From the NCBI RefSeq assembly GCF_001667945.1, contig NZ_LZJK01000059.1, positions 29,649 to 93,648 on the forward strand: a stretch of DNA of 64,000 nt. The letters run 5' to 3'. Below the pieces are notes generated by a model. That model searched no databases and had not been told where the DNA came from. It saw only the letters and a program-made list of their open reading frames with translations. The position numbers and the translations under genes are program-made. This document shows, piece after piece, positions 49,419-58,965 of the stretch; the stretch's first letter is position 1, and every line of letters begins with the position of its first letter. The stretch comes from Mycolicibacter sinensis. GTDB lineage: Bacteria > Actinomycetota > Actinomycetes > Mycobacteriales > Mycobacteriaceae.

Positions 49419-52340
49419 TTACTGTGTCGGGGCTGCGAACCGGTCGGTGTCGGCCACCGGCTCATCGTGTGGCGTGTGTGCCGCGATCCCGCGGATGTTC
49501 TTGTTGGGCCCCCACGGCCGGACCACCTGAGGCCACCAGAACCACTTGCCCAGCAGCGTCGCGATCGACGGCATGAAGAACGCGCGGACCACGAAGGTGT
49601 CGAGCAGCAACCCGATCGCCACCGTGGTGCCATACATGCCGATCGCCTTGAGATCGCTGAAGAACATGATGCCCATGGTGGCGGCGAAGACCATACCGGC
49701 CGAGGTCACCACGCCACCGCTGCCGGCCATCGCCCGGATATAACCGGTCTTCAGCCCGGCGTGGATCTCCTCCTCGAAGCGGGAGACCAGCAGCAGGTTG
49801 TAGTCCGAGCCGACCGCCAGTAGCACGATCACCGCCAACACCAGGGTCACCCAGTAGATGTGCTGACCGAAGATGTGTTGCCAGATCAGCACCGAGATGC
49901 CGAAGGACGCGGCGATCGAACTGGACGCGGTGCCCAGGATCACCACCGCGGCCACCAGACTTCGGGTGATCATCATCATGATCAAGAAGATCAACGTCAG
50001 CGACGCCACCACCGCGATCATCAGGTCGTATTTGGCGCCGTTACTCATGTCTTCATACAGCGCCGCCATTCCGCCGACGTACACCTTGGCATCCGCGAGA
50101 GAGGACTGCTTGAGGGCCTCCTGCGCGGCGATGCGCTCCGGCTCCACGCGGGCAATGCCCTCCTCGGTAGCCGGATAGGTCTGGTGGGTGACGAAGAAGC
50201 GTGCCGACTTGCCGTCCGGTGACATGAACAGTCGCAGACCGGTCTGGAAGTCCTTGTTGTCGAAGGCCTCCGCGGGCAGATAGAAGAAATCGTCGTTCTT
50301 CGAGTCGTCGAAACTCTGACCCATCATGATCTGGGTGTTGCTCAGATCCTCCATCTGGTCGACGAACGCCGAGAACGTGGAGTGCACGGTCAGCACCAGC
50401 CCGCGCATGATCTTCATCGTGTCGACCACGGCCGGCAGCAACTCGACCGCCTGCGGCAGCAAGCGGGCCGTCTTGGTGATGTCAGCGGACAGGTGGTGCA
50501 GTTGCTCGGTCAGCTGGTCGACGCCGTCGGTGGTGTCGAAGGTGCTCCGCAGCGCCCAGCACATCGGGATGTCGAAGCAGTGCGGCTCCCAGTAGAAGTA
50601 GTTGCGCAGCGGCCGGAACTGGTCATCGAAGTCGGCCAGGTGGTCGCGGATCCGATCGGAGACCTCTACGGTGCGCTCGGTGACCTCGGCGGTGTCGTCG
50701 AAGGTCCGATCGACTTCCTGCAGGTAGCCGTACATCTGGATCAGCAACTCGATGTCCTTGTCGAGCTGCTGGGAGATCGTGTCGATGTCCTTGATCCGGT
50801 CCTTGAGCGTCTTCATGTTCTGGATCATCAGCTGATTGGACGCACTGAGCTGGAAGGGAACCGAACTGTGCTGCAGCGGAATCCCCAACGGGCGGGTGAT
50901 GTCCTGGATCATGGCGATGCCGTGCACCCGCATGATGTTCTTGGCGACCCGGTCCAACACCAGCATGTCGGCCGGGTTTCGCATGTCATGGTCCGAGGTC
51001 ACCATGGTGATGTCCGGGGCCATCCGGGCGGCTGAGAAGTGTTTCTCGGCGGCGGCGTAACTGACGTTGACCGGGGTGTCCTTCGGCAGGTATTTCCGGT
51101 CGTCGTAGCCGGGTTTGAAACCCGGCAGCGCGACCAGCCCGATCATGACGACCGCCAGGCTGGCCACCGCGATCGGAGCCGGCCAGCGCACCACCGAGAC
51201 CCCGGCGCGGCGCCAGAATCCGCCCCGTTTGGCCGCTTTGGGGTCCAGCAGCCCGAAGCTGCTCACCACCACCAGCAGGGCCGGTCCCAGGGTGAGCGCC
51301 GCGGCGACCACGACGATCATGCCGACCGAGACTGGGATGCCCATGGTGTGGAAGTAGGGCAGCCGGGTGAAGTACAACACCGCCGACGCTCCGGCGATGG
51401 TCAGCCCGGACCCCAGCACCACAGGGGTGACGCTGCGCACGGTGGTGTAGTAGGCGTCGATCCGGTCCTCGCCGGCCAGCCGCGCCTCGCGGTAGCGGCC
51501 GATTAGGAAGATGCCGTAATCGGTGCCGGCGGCGATCGCGAGCATCACCATGATGTTGACCGCGAACGTGGTCAAACCCATCACGTTGTTGAACCCGAGG
51601 AACGCGACGACGCCGCGCGCGCAGATCAGTTCCAGCAGCGTCAGGAACAGCTGGGTCAGCATCGCCGAGATGGACCGGAAGACGATCAACAGCATGATCG
51701 CGATCGCGGCGATGGTGAACAAGGTGATCTTGACCAGGCTGGCGTCGCCGATCTCGCGCAGATCCGCGGTCAGCGCTGCCGGACCGGCGACGTAGGCCTG
51801 CACTCCGGGCGGGGCGGGGGTGTCGTCGATGTGCTTGCGGACCGCTTGCACCGAGTCGTTGGCCTCGGTCATGCCCTGGTTGCCGACCAGGTTGAGCATG
51901 ATGTAGGCGGCTTTGGCGTCGGAGCTCTGCACGCCCGCGGCGGTCAGCCGGTCACTCCAGAAGTCCTGCGCGTGCTCGACGTGCTCCTTGTCCGCGACCA
52001 GCTTCTTGACGATCTCGTCGTAGTAGTGGTGAGCGTCCTCGCCGAGCTCGTCCTCGCCGACCACGACCATCATCACGGTGCTGTTGGACTTGTATTCCTG
52101 GAAGTTCTCGCCGACGAGCTGACTGGCGATCATCGACGGCGCATCCATCGGTGCCAGCGGGGCAGAGTGCTCCTCGGAGATCACTTCCAGCTGGGGCACA
52201 AGCACATTGACCAGGACGGTGAGCACGATCCAGGCGATGATGATCGGCACCGCGAAGATCCGCAGCATGTGCGCGAAGAACGGCCGCTTGACGTGCGGCT
52301 CCTGGTGTTTGTCGAGCTGCGCCCGGATCCGTTTGATCAT
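49419..52340 (-). CDS. MmpL-family RND transporter
   Basis: 973 residues. Two RND repeats each have a first TM helix, a large periplasmic loop and five more helices. The proton-relay Asp-Tyr pairs are in AAGTDYGIFLIGRY and AVGSDYNLLLVSRF. The second periplasmic loop is long and coiled (a run of KDIDTISQQLDKDIELL-like helix), as in MmpL4/MmpL5. It exports lipid or siderophore-type molecules with its MmpS partner, whose stop it overlaps. I cannot tell MmpL4 from MmpL5 here. No MarR/TetR repressor is next to it. Absent from this place in M. tuberculosis. Confidence 0.93.
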   Translation of the reverse strand: MIKRIRAQLDKHQEPHVKRPFFAHMLRIFAVPIIIAWIVLTVLVNVLVPQLEVISEEHSAPLAPMDAPSMIASQLVGENFQEYKSNSTVMMVVVGEDELGEDAHHYYDEIVKKLVADKEHVEHAQDFWSDRLTAAGVQSSDAKAAYIMLNLVGNQGMTEANDSVQAVRKHIDDTPAPPGVQAYVAGPAALTADLREIGDASLVKITLFTIAAIAIMLLIVFRSISAMLTQLFLTLLELICARGVVAFLGFNNVMGLTTFAVNIMVMLAIAAGTDYGIFLIGRYREARLAGEDRIDAYYTTVRSVTPVVLGSGLTIAGASAVLYFTRLPYFHTMGIPVSVGMIVVVAAALTLGPALLVVVSSFGLLDPKAAKRGGFWRRAGVSVVRWPAPIAVASLAVVMIGLVALPGFKPGYDDRKYLPKDTPVNVSYAAAEKHFSAARMAPDITMVTSDHDMRNPADMLVLDRVAKNIMRVHGIAMIQDITRPLGIPLQHSSVPFQLSASNQLMIQNMKTLKDRIKDIDTISQQLDKDIELLIQMYGYLQEVDRTFDDTAEVTERTVEVSDRIRDHLADFDDQFRPLRNYFYWEPHCFDIPMCWALRSTFDTTDGVDQLTEQLHHLSADITKTARLLPQAVELLPAVVDTMKIMRGLVLTVHSTFSAFVDQMEDLSNTQIMMGQSFDDSKNDDFFYLPAEAFDNKDFQTGLRLFMSPDGKSARFFVTHQTYPATEEGIARVEPERIAAQEALKQSSLADAKVYVGGMAALYEDMSNGAKYDLMIAVVASLTLIFLIMMMITRSLVAAVVILGTASSSIAASFGISVLIWQHIFGQHIYWVTLVLAVIVLLAVGSDYNLLLVSRFEEEIHAGLKTGYIRAMAGSGGVVTSAGMVFAATMGIMFFSDLKAIGMYGTTVAIGLLLDTFVVRAFFMPSIATLLGKWFWWPQVVRPWGPNKNIRGIAAHTPHDEPVADTDRFAAPTQ

Positions 52341-52780
52341 CCGGACTTCACCAGGCAGAAGGTCTGGGCGTTGAGTCCGGTGGCGCGTCGCTCGTCGAGT
52401 AGCCGGTCGTCGATCTTGATCCGGCAGCCGATCTCACCGGTGTTGCCCTGCACGATCATGTTGGCCTGCACAGCGGGAAGCACGGTGACGACGGTGTAGG
52501 ACCACGGCAGCGGTACGTCGTTGAGTTGATGGACGTTGGCCTCGGCGTCCCAGTAGTTGATGTCGGCGCGGGTGCCCGGCGGGCCGAATGCCTCGTAAGC
52601 CACGTACTTGGGGTTGAACTGCACGATCTCGATGCCCGCGCCGGCGTGGGGGTTGAGGTCCTGCGAGGCGAACACCTTGTGCAGCCGGCTCACGATGACG
52701 CCGGATATGAAGATGACCACGATAAAGACCAGCGGAATCCAATGCCGTTTGAGTATTGCGGCGATCGGGATCCTCTTCAT
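52337..52780 (-). CDS. MmpS-family membrane accessory protein
   Basis: 147 residues with a basic start (MKRIPIAAILKRHW), one TM helix at about 15-33 and an extracytoplasmic beta-sandwich ending in conserved Cys residues (CRIKID and CLVKSG). Pairs with MmpL for export. The ATG at 52780 gives the normal family N-terminus; a 200-residue upstream extension is antisense to the next gene and is not real. Its stop overlaps the mmpL start (ATGA). A TATGCT box at 52888-52893 on the minus strand is a possible -10. Confidence 0.93.
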   Translation of the reverse strand: MKRIPIAAILKRHWIPLVFIVVIFISGVIVSRLHKVFASQDLNPHAGAGIEIVQFNPKYVAYEAFGPPGTRADINYWDAEANVHQLNDVPLPWSYTVVTVLPAVQANMIVQGNTGEIGCRIKIDDRLLDERRATGLNAQTFCLVKSG

Positions 52781-52986
52781 ACCACCGCCTTCCGCTGATC
52801 GATATTGCGGTCGAACGCCGGCAGCGGACACTTTGTTCCGGCCTCGCCCGGACTCGTCGAAGGCTGCCGCGAATTTCGCCCTCGGGCAGCATAACCTTCG
52901 TCTGACTAACGATCGCAATGGGTGCGCACCCCGGGCGTGCCGATTCCCAAGTCCCCGGCGGGGCGGCAGCGTTGCCGGCGTTTCAG

Positions 52987-52992
52987 TAGCAT
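52987..52992 (+). promoter_or_regulatory. -10 element for a leaderless lipoprotein gene
   Basis: TAGCAT fits TANNNT and ends 9 positions before the ATG at 53001, without a ribosome binding site. Confidence 0.45.
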
Positions 52993-53000
52993 GGCCGCTG

Positions 53001-53588
53001 ATGCACGGTCTGGTGAATGGCGTCCGATTCGGCGCAGTGGTCATCGTAGTAGCGCTGGCGCTCGCCAGTTGCAGCGGAAACGGCAGGTCCGGCGCGAAAT
53101 CGGCGGAGTCGACCACCGCGGGGGCGTCCTGGTCGCGCCCGGATGCGCCGCCGGATCCCCGGACCCTGCTGACCGCCGGTGACCTCGCCATTTCCCAGGT
53201 TCCGTCCAGCGTGCTGATCTTCATCGAGAGCGAAACCAACGACGCCGGCACCTGGAAGGTGCGGGTGGTGACCCGCGACGGCACCGAACGGCAACTCAAG
53301 ATCGGATCCGACGGGGTGTCGGTGCTGGTCGGCCCGACTGTCACCGATGACAGCGACGCCGACAAGGCCAAACGTCGCGCCAACCTGGACGGCGCCCGCC
53401 TGGACTACCGGGCCGCGGTGAACAAGGTGCTGACCGCGGTGCCCAATGGCTCGATCACCGAGCTGAGCCTGCTCGACATGAACGGCACCGTGGTGTGGGA
53501 TGCCGACGTGTGGGACACCGAACTGGTCGAACACGACGTCACCATCGATGCGGCGTCGGGGGCGATCACCACCAACCGGCCGGTCTGA
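53001..53588 (+). CDS. Putative lipoprotein
   Basis: 195 residues. A signal sequence with lipobox LALASC places the lipidated Cys at about residue 24. A Ser/Pro-rich linker follows. The mature part (WKVRVVTRDGTERQLKI ... LDYRAAVNKVL ... WDADVWDTELVEHDVTIDA) looks like a PepSY-type repeat domain, which binds or inhibits proteases, but I hold this loosely. It is divergent from mmpS-mmpL with a 220-base gap. The transcript is likely leaderless. Confidence 0.75.
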   Translation: MHGLVNGVRFGAVVIVVALALASCSGNGRSGAKSAESTTAGASWSRPDAPPDPRTLLTAGDLAISQVPSSVLIFIESETNDAGTWKVRVVTRDGTERQLKIGSDGVSVLVGPTVTDDSDADKAKRRANLDGARLDYRAAVNKVLTAVPNGSITELSLLDMNGTVVWDADVWDTELVEHDVTIDAASGAITTNRPV

Positions 53589-53704
53589 TTCGACGGTCCA
53601 GCTCGGCTAACCGCCGGTGTAGGCCAGTCCAGCCGCTCAGCTGGCTGGGGCTGATTCGGCGGTCCAGCTTCGCCTCTCCTTCGTCAAGGCTCGCTAACCG
53701 CCGG
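53585..53704. repeat. Imperfect direct duplication at the junction of two convergent genes
   Basis: A 19-base unit (CTGATTCGRCGGTCCAGCT) occurs at 53585-53603 and 53651-53669 with one difference. An 11-base unit CTAACCGCCGG occurs at 53607-53617 and 53694-53704. The second copy of the latter includes the stop of the reductase gene. The first copy of the former begins at the lipoprotein stop. A local duplication joining two gene ends is the simplest view. Confidence 0.65.
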
Positions 53705-54737
53705 AGCGGCCGGTGATCGGCGGCAGATCGGCCAGTGTGATGATTCCGGGCGCGGCCGCAACCACCGCCGGCACCGCGTTGGTCACCGGCATGGCGGTGT
53801 AGATCGAGCCCAAGCCGTTGAAGTTCGGCTCGTTCCAGTCCTTGGGCGGCAGGCAGTTGATGACGGTGCGCATGTTCGGCAGCCCGAATACCTGGATCAC
53901 GTGGCCGTGCGCCACCGGCTTGGGCGGGGCGACATGGCTGCCCATGATCCAGTTGAACCCCACGCTGACGACATTGCGCTCACCGACCCAGCCGCGGTGG
54001 TAGCCGAAGACGCTGCCCACGGTTCCGGCCGGGATCTTCATGAAGCCCAGGTCGCTGTCGCCGGTGGCGGCGGTGAACTGCACGTCGAAGGTGATCTTGT
54101 CCAGCTTTGCGCCGATCGCGTCGGCCATCATGGCCGCGGACTCGGCGAACACCTCGCTTTCCCGGCGGACGCTCTCGGCCAGGCCGGGGGTGGCGGGATC
54201 TTGGGCGAATCCCATCGCCGCCATGGTGGCCGCGGACTCATACGTCGAGCAGTCCACCGATTCGGTGATTCGGATCTCGTCGACCCGTTCGCACGCTCCC
54301 GACAGCACCATGCCGACCATGTTGGTCAGTCCGGGATGGGCGCCACTGCCGAACATCGTGGAGTTCCCGGCTCGGCAGGCGTCCTCGATGCGCTTGCGGT
54401 CTTGCGGGGTCTGCTTGCCGCCGGTGATCCAGGCGGCCGTGGAGCACACGTTGATCCCGGCTTCTAACAGCCGAACCAACTCGTCGATGCTTGGCCACAG
54501 CGGGTTGTAGCAACAGGCGTCCGGCTTCAGCGCGATCAGGGCGTCGATGTCGTCGGTGGCGGTGACCCCGGTGGGTTCTGGCAAGCCGGCCAGCGTTGCG
54601 GCATCCACCCCGACCTTGTTCTTGCCGTGGGCGTAGACGCCGACCAACTCCATGTCGGGACGGCCGATGATGGCGTGCAGCGAACGCTGCCCGATGTTGC
54701 CGGTGGTCCATTGGATGACGCGCAGCGGTGTGCTCAT
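53694..54737 (-). CDS. NAD(P)H-dependent amine-dehydrogenase / dihydrodipicolinate-reductase-like protein
   Basis: 347 residues. The Rossmann start [18 protein letters not shown] is typical of the DapB-N-domain-like family common in mycobacteria (2,4-diaminopentanoate dehydrogenase-like); the C-terminal catalytic part contains GFGWIMGS-like and [12 protein letters not shown] segments. It is an oxidoreductase of unknown substrate. The ATG at 54737 follows no obvious longer homologous extension. It is divergent from eis with a 56-base gap. Confidence 0.8.
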   Translation of the reverse strand: MSTPLRVIQWTTGNIGQRSLHAIIGRPDMELVGVYAHGKNKVGVDAATLAGLPEPTGVTATDDIDALIALKPDACCYNPLWPSIDELVRLLEAGINVCSTAAWITGGKQTPQDRKRIEDACRAGNSTMFGSGAHPGLTNMVGMVLSGACERVDEIRITESVDCSTYESAATMAAMGFAQDPATPGLAESVRRESEVFAESAAMMADAIGAKLDKITFDVQFTAATGDSDLGFMKIPAGTVGSVFGYHRGWVGERNVVSVGFNWIMGSHVAPPKPVAHGHVIQVFGLPNMRTVINCLPPKDWNEPNFNGLGSIYTAMPVTNAVPAVVAAAPGIITLADLPPITGRSGG

Positions 54738-54793
54738 GGCTCCACACCTTATTGGGATGCGGCGCGCCGCCGGTTGTGGCACCGTCGAAGTCC

Positions 54794-55987
54794 GTGACCG
54801 AGGTGACCGTGCGGACCGCGCAAGACGACGACTGGCCACAGCTCGCGCTGTTGGAGGCCGCCGGCTTTGGATCGTTCCCGCATCCGCAGCAAGTCGAGGC
54901 GCTTCGCACCATGGTTCCGCCCGACGGCGCGGTGGTGGCCTGCGACGGCGGCGAGGTGATCGGCGTGGCGTTCTACCTCGACCTGCGGCTCACCGTCCCC
55001 GGCGGCGCGGTGCTGCCGGCGGCCGGCATCAGCGGAGTGGTCGTCGCGCCCACCCACCGCCGGCGCGGTGTGCTGCGCGCCATGTACGTCGAATTGCACC
55101 GGCGCATCGCTGATTCGGGATATCCGCTGGCGGCGCTGACCGCCAGCGAAGGCGGCATCTACGGGCGGTTCGGTTACGGCCCGGCCACCGTCGACCAGGA
55201 GCTGACCATCGACCGGCGGTTCGCGGTGTTCCACCCCGACGCACCCGACCCCGGCGGTGTCCGCCTGGTCCGGGCCGGTGATCACCGCGACGAGTTCGCC
55301 GCGATCTACGACCGTTGCCGCGAGCGCACCCCCGGCGGGCTGGTGCGCCCGACTGCGCTCTGGGACGACCTGCTCGCCGACCGGGAAGGCGACCGCGACG
55401 GGGGCACCGCGTGGATGGCGCTGCTGCACCCGCACGGTTACGCGCTGTATCGGGTGCACGGCACGACGTCTAAGACGGTGCGGGTGGCGGAGCTGCGGGC
55501 GGTGACCGCGGAGGCGCACGCCGCGCTGTGGCGGGCGCTGCTGGGCATGGATCTGATGCAGACCGTCGTCATCGGCACCTACCCCGACGATCCGCTGCCC
55601 TACCTGCTGACCGACACCCGGCTGGCCCGTACCACCGCACGCACCGACGAGGGGTGGCTCCGGCTGATGGATGTAGCGGCCGCGCTGCAGGCCCGCAGCT
55701 ACGCTGCGGAGCTGAGCGCCGTTGTGGATGTGTCCGACGGGTTCCGCGGCGACGGTGGCCGGTTCGCGCTGGACATCCGCGACGGCCGGGCGCAGTGCAC
55801 TCCGACCGACGCGCCGGCGGACGCCGAACTGGATCTCGACGTGCTGGGCAGCCTGTACCTGGGCACCCACCGGGCGACGGCGCTGGCCGCGGCGAACCGC
55901 TTGCGGTGCCGACAGCCCGGGCTGGCATCGCGGCTCGACGCTGCTTTCGTCAGCGCTGTGCCGGCTCAGCTCGGCTTCTTCTTCTAA
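54794..55987 (+). CDS. eis: Eis-type N-acetyltransferase
   Basis: Enhanced intracellular survival protein, a hexameric GNAT that acetylates aminoglycosides and host protein lysines. It has 397 residues, near the 402 of M. tuberculosis. The acetyl-CoA loop is [14 protein letters not shown], and [13 protein letters not shown] is a strong family mark. The protein ends in Phe-Phe-Phe; the C-terminal carboxylate serves as the general base in Eis. I chose the GTG at 54794 by this length. Position after degV equals Rv2416c, but with mmpS/mmpL and others inserted between. Confidence 0.94.
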   Translation: MTEVTVRTAQDDDWPQLALLEAAGFGSFPHPQQVEALRTMVPPDGAVVACDGGEVIGVAFYLDLRLTVPGGAVLPAAGISGVVVAPTHRRRGVLRAMYVELHRRIADSGYPLAALTASEGGIYGRFGYGPATVDQELTIDRRFAVFHPDAPDPGGVRLVRAGDHRDEFAAIYDRCRERTPGGLVRPTALWDDLLADREGDRDGGTAWMALLHPHGYALYRVHGTTSKTVRVAELRAVTAEAHAALWRALLGMDLMQTVVIGTYPDDPLPYLLTDTRLARTTARTDEGWLRLMDVAAALQARSYAAELSAVVDVSDGFRGDGGRFALDIRDGRAQCTPTDAPADAELDLDVLGSLYLGTHRATALAAANRLRCRQPGLASRLDAAFVSAVPAQLGFFF

Positions 55988-55992
55988 AGCCG

Positions 55993-57102
55993 CTACAGCT
56001 TGGCCAAGTCGTAGTTGCCCAGGTTGCCCATCAGCGTGTGCAGCTGATCCTGCGATGAGCCCAGGGTGTGTTCGATCGCGGTGAGCCTTGCCGCGTAGTG
56101 GCCGACCGGGTACTCCCAGGTCATCCCGATCCCGCCGTGCAACTGGATGGCTTCCTGGGAGATGTGTCGCCCGGACCGGCCGATCTGCAGCTTGGCGCGT
56201 GCCGCGATCACCGGGTCGAGGTTGCCGTCGGCGATCGACATGGCCGCGTACAGGCTCATGCTGCGGGCCATCTCCAACGAGACGTACATGTCGGCGGCAC
56301 GCTGGGTGAGGGTCTGGAAGGTGCTGAGCGTGACCCCGAATTGCTTGCGCGTCTTGAGATAGTCGGTGGTCAGCCGCAGTGCCTCTTCCATCACGCCCAC
56401 CGCCTCGGCGCACAGCGCCGAGGAGATGCGGACAATGGCGTGCTCGATGGCCGTGCTGGCGTCGGTGGGCTCACCGAGCGGGGTGGCTGGCGTGTTGGCC
56501 AAGTCGATCTGGGCGCCGCGTCGGCCGTCGAAGGTGCGGTAGGGCTGGCGGGACAGGCCGTCAGCGCGTCCGTCGACCAGGAACAGTCCGGTCCCACCGT
56601 CCGGCAGGGCGGCGCTGACCACCAGGGTGTCGGCCCGATCCCCGGTCAACACCGGGTTCTTGCATCCACTCAGCTGCCATGAATCGCCTTGCCGCACAGC
56701 CGCAGTGGCCACCTGTCCGTGCTGCCCGCGGGTGCCCGGCTCGGTGTGGGCGAACGCCAGGATCTGATCGCCCTCGGCGACCGCTTCGAGCAGTTCGCGC
56801 TGCCGCGCGTCGCCGCGTTCGGCGATCAGCGCGCCCGGCCCCAGCGCTCCATGCACGACGGGCTCGGGGGCCACTCGCCGGCCGATCTCGGTGAGCACCA
56901 CCATGATCTCCAGTGGGCCGGATTCGTCGGGGTCGAATCCCAGGCCGAGAATGCCGGTGTTGGCCAGTTGTTTCCACACCTGCGGGTTGAAGCCGGGATC
57001 GGCGTCGACGACCTGATTGCGGGTCTCGGTGTCGTAGCCCGACAGCATCGAACGGGTGGTGTCGCGGAGCAGGACCTGCTCGTCGCTGAGTTGGAAGTCC
57101 AT
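55993..57102 (-). CDS. Acyl-CoA dehydrogenase, subunit of a heteromeric pair
   Basis: 369 residues, FAD-dependent. It begins MDFQLSDEQVLLRDT and has TRKQFGVTLSTFQ and IQLHGGIGMTWEYPVGHY, as in the shorter chains of mycobacterial alpha2beta2 FadE pairs. The ATG at 57102 is 14 bases from the upstream acyl-CoA dehydrogenase gene, so the two chains are made together. In known pairs such as FadE26-FadE27 this partner completes the FAD site. Confidence 0.88.
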   Translation of the reverse strand: MDFQLSDEQVLLRDTTRSMLSGYDTETRNQVVDADPGFNPQVWKQLANTGILGLGFDPDESGPLEIMVVLTEIGRRVAPEPVVHGALGPGALIAERGDARQRELLEAVAEGDQILAFAHTEPGTRGQHGQVATAAVRQGDSWQLSGCKNPVLTGDRADTLVVSAALPDGGTGLFLVDGRADGLSRQPYRTFDGRRGAQIDLANTPATPLGEPTDASTAIEHAIVRISSALCAEAVGVMEEALRLTTDYLKTRKQFGVTLSTFQTLTQRAADMYVSLEMARSMSLYAAMSIADGNLDPVIAARAKLQIGRSGRHISQEAIQLHGGIGMTWEYPVGHYAARLTAIEHTLGSSQDQLHTLMGNLGNYDLAKL

Positions 57103-57116
57103 GACCGTCGTACCTC

Positions 57117-58277
57117 CTACAGGCCCAGAATGGTGGACGCGATGATGGTGCGTTGCACCTCGTTGCTGCCGCCGTAGATCGACGTCTTGCGGTAGTTCAG
57201 GTAGGTCGGCGCGGCGCGCTGCGCCCACTCCGGAGAGGCGATGCCCTCACCCGCTCCGAACGGCAGCACGTCCGGACCGGCGAGTTCGACGAAGAGTTCG
57301 GTGACCGCCTGCTGCAGTTGGCTGCCGCGCAGCTTGAGCACCGACGACGCAGGGTTGGGCTTGCCGTCGGCGGAGTCACTCGACACCCGCATCTGAGTGA
57401 GTTCCAATGCCAGCAAGTCGTTTTCGATCTCCGCGAGCCGCGCCGCGAACAGCGGGTCAGTGAGTGCGCCGAGCTCCTTGGCGCGTTGCTTTACCTCGGC
57501 GAGCCGAACCTTGGTGCGGGTCACCCCGGCGATCCCGGTGCGCTCGTTGCCCAGCAGGAACTTCGCGTAGGTCCAGCCGTGGTTCTCCTCGCCGACCAGC
57601 TGATCGGCGGGCACTCGCACATCGGAGAAGAAGACCTCGTTGACCTCATAGCCACCATCGATGAGCTTGATCGGTCGCATGGTGACGCCCGGGGTGGACA
57701 CCTCGAAAAGCAGGAATGAGATGCCGGCCTGCTTCTTGGGCGCCTGCGGGTCGGTGCGGACCAGGCAGAAAATCCAGTCCGCGTACTGCCCCAGGGTGGT
57801 CCAGGTCTTTTGCCCGTTGACGATGTAACTGTCGCCGTCACGCACCGCCGTGGTGCGCAGCGACGCCAGGTCGGAGCCGGCGTCCGGCTCGGAAAACCCT
57901 TGACACCACCAGATATCGAGATTGGCGGTGGCGGGGAGGAAGCGTTCTTTGATGGCCTGGGAACCGAATTCGGCGATCACCGGGCCGACCATCTTGGCGT
58001 TGAAGGTGAGCGGTTCGGGCACCGACGCCAATTGCATTTCATCGAGCCAGATCTGGTGCTGGGTCAGCGTCCAATCTTTGCCGCCCCACTCGACCGGCCA
58101 GTTGGGCACCGCGAGACCGTGTGCATTGAGGATCTTCTGGGTGGCGACGATATCGTCGGGAAAGATCGAGTGGCCCTGCCGGCTGCGTTCCCGGATGTCC
58201 GCCGGGACCTCGGTGGTGAAGAAGGCGCGCATCTCGTCGCGGAACGCAGCCTCCTCGGCGGTCAGTGCCAGTCTCAC
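57117..58277 (-). CDS. Acyl-CoA dehydrogenase, partner subunit
   Basis: 386 residues. It has the FAD/substrate segments WWCQGFSEPDAGSDLA and VNGQKTWTTLGQYADW, and ends YGGSNEVQRTIIASTILGL. The usual catalytic Glu of medium-chain enzymes (YEGT) is Gly here, so the base lies elsewhere, as in the heteromeric FadE group acting on steroid side chains or branched acids. The GTG start follows GGGAGG. Substrate cannot be fixed from sequence. Confidence 0.88.
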   Translation of the reverse strand: MRLALTAEEAAFRDEMRAFFTTEVPADIRERSRQGHSIFPDDIVATQKILNAHGLAVPNWPVEWGGKDWTLTQHQIWLDEMQLASVPEPLTFNAKMVGPVIAEFGSQAIKERFLPATANLDIWWCQGFSEPDAGSDLASLRTTAVRDGDSYIVNGQKTWTTLGQYADWIFCLVRTDPQAPKKQAGISFLLFEVSTPGVTMRPIKLIDGGYEVNEVFFSDVRVPADQLVGEENHGWTYAKFLLGNERTGIAGVTRTKVRLAEVKQRAKELGALTDPLFAARLAEIENDLLALELTQMRVSSDSADGKPNPASSVLKLRGSQLQQAVTELFVELAGPDVLPFGAGEGIASPEWAQRAAPTYLNYRKTSIYGGSNEVQRTIIASTILGL

Positions 58278-58415
58278 GTCGGCCTCCCGGTGGGTGGGTG
58301 AACACAGGTTGATATGCACCCTAATCGGAACCCGCCTCGGGGCGCGGGGGAAGGTGCGGTCGCGTCCCGGAAACCAGGTGGAACCGGTGAACGCAGGCGC
58401 TACCGCGCGTTTTTG

Positions 58416-58421
58416 TAGGCT
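58416..58421 (+). promoter_or_regulatory. -10 element for a leaderless lipoprotein gene
   Basis: TAGGCT fits TANNNT and ends 8 positions before the ATG at 58429. Confidence 0.45.
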
Positions 58422-58428
58422 AGCGGTC

Positions 58429-58965
58429 ATGAGACGGTCGCTCGTCGTACTGTGTGTCCTGCTCTTTTGCGCGGTGTCGTGTTCGGCGGAGGCGGCCGAG
58501 GAATCCCGGCCCACGCCGATCGCTTCGCCCCAGCAGGCCCCGCCCGCGCGGCCGGCCGCGCACATCGGGCAGACGTTGGACCTGATGCGCATCGGCGGGC
58601 AGAAGATCGCGGTGACGTTGACGGAGATCATCAACCCGGCCACGGTCCCGAACGGCTGGGGTGAACCCGGCAAGACCTACATCGCGACCAAACTGCGGAT
58701 CGAGAACGCCGGAACGACGACCATCGTCGGCAACAGCAACAGCGACGTCTCGGTGATCGGTTCGGACCACCAGAGCTACCAGGCCGATTTCGCCACCGTG
58801 ACCGAGTGCCAGGACTTCGCCTACGGCTGGTTCCTGCTCGCCGCCGGCTCGTCGAGCACCGGTTGCGTCGTGTTCGCGCTGCCCTCCGGGGTCACCGCGA
58901 CGAAGGTGCGCTATGCACCGTCCTCGGGTATCTCCCATGACGTCGGGGAGTGGGTGACCCGGTAA
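58429..58965 (+). CDS. DUF4352/MPT63-like lipoprotein
   Basis: 178 residues. The signal sequence ends in the lipobox LLFCAVSC, with the lipidated Cys at residue 18, then a Pro/Ala linker. The mature domain is an immunoglobulin-like beta sandwich of the DUF4352 kind (KTYIATKLRIENAGTTTI, with Cys pairs in ECQDF and GCVVF). Such proteins are extracytoplasmic and of unclear function. Divergent from the acyl-CoA dehydrogenase pair with a 151-base gap. Confidence 0.8.
   Translation: MRRSLVVLCVLLFCAVSCSAEAAEESRPTPIASPQQAPPARPAAHIGQTLDLMRIGGQKIAVTLTEIINPATVPNGWGEPGKTYIATKLRIENAGTTTIVGNSNSDVSVIGSDHQSYQADFATVTECQDFAYGWFLLAAGSSSTGCVVFALPSGVTATKVRYAPSSGISHDVGEWVTR

Noticed and set aside
52781..53383. 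N-terminal extension of mmpS
   Set aside because: It runs antisense through the lipoprotein gene, and the normal MmpS N-terminus starts at 52780.
54749..56413. 554-codon open frame antisense to eis
   Set aside because: Shadow of eis, extending into the next gene; no domain visible.
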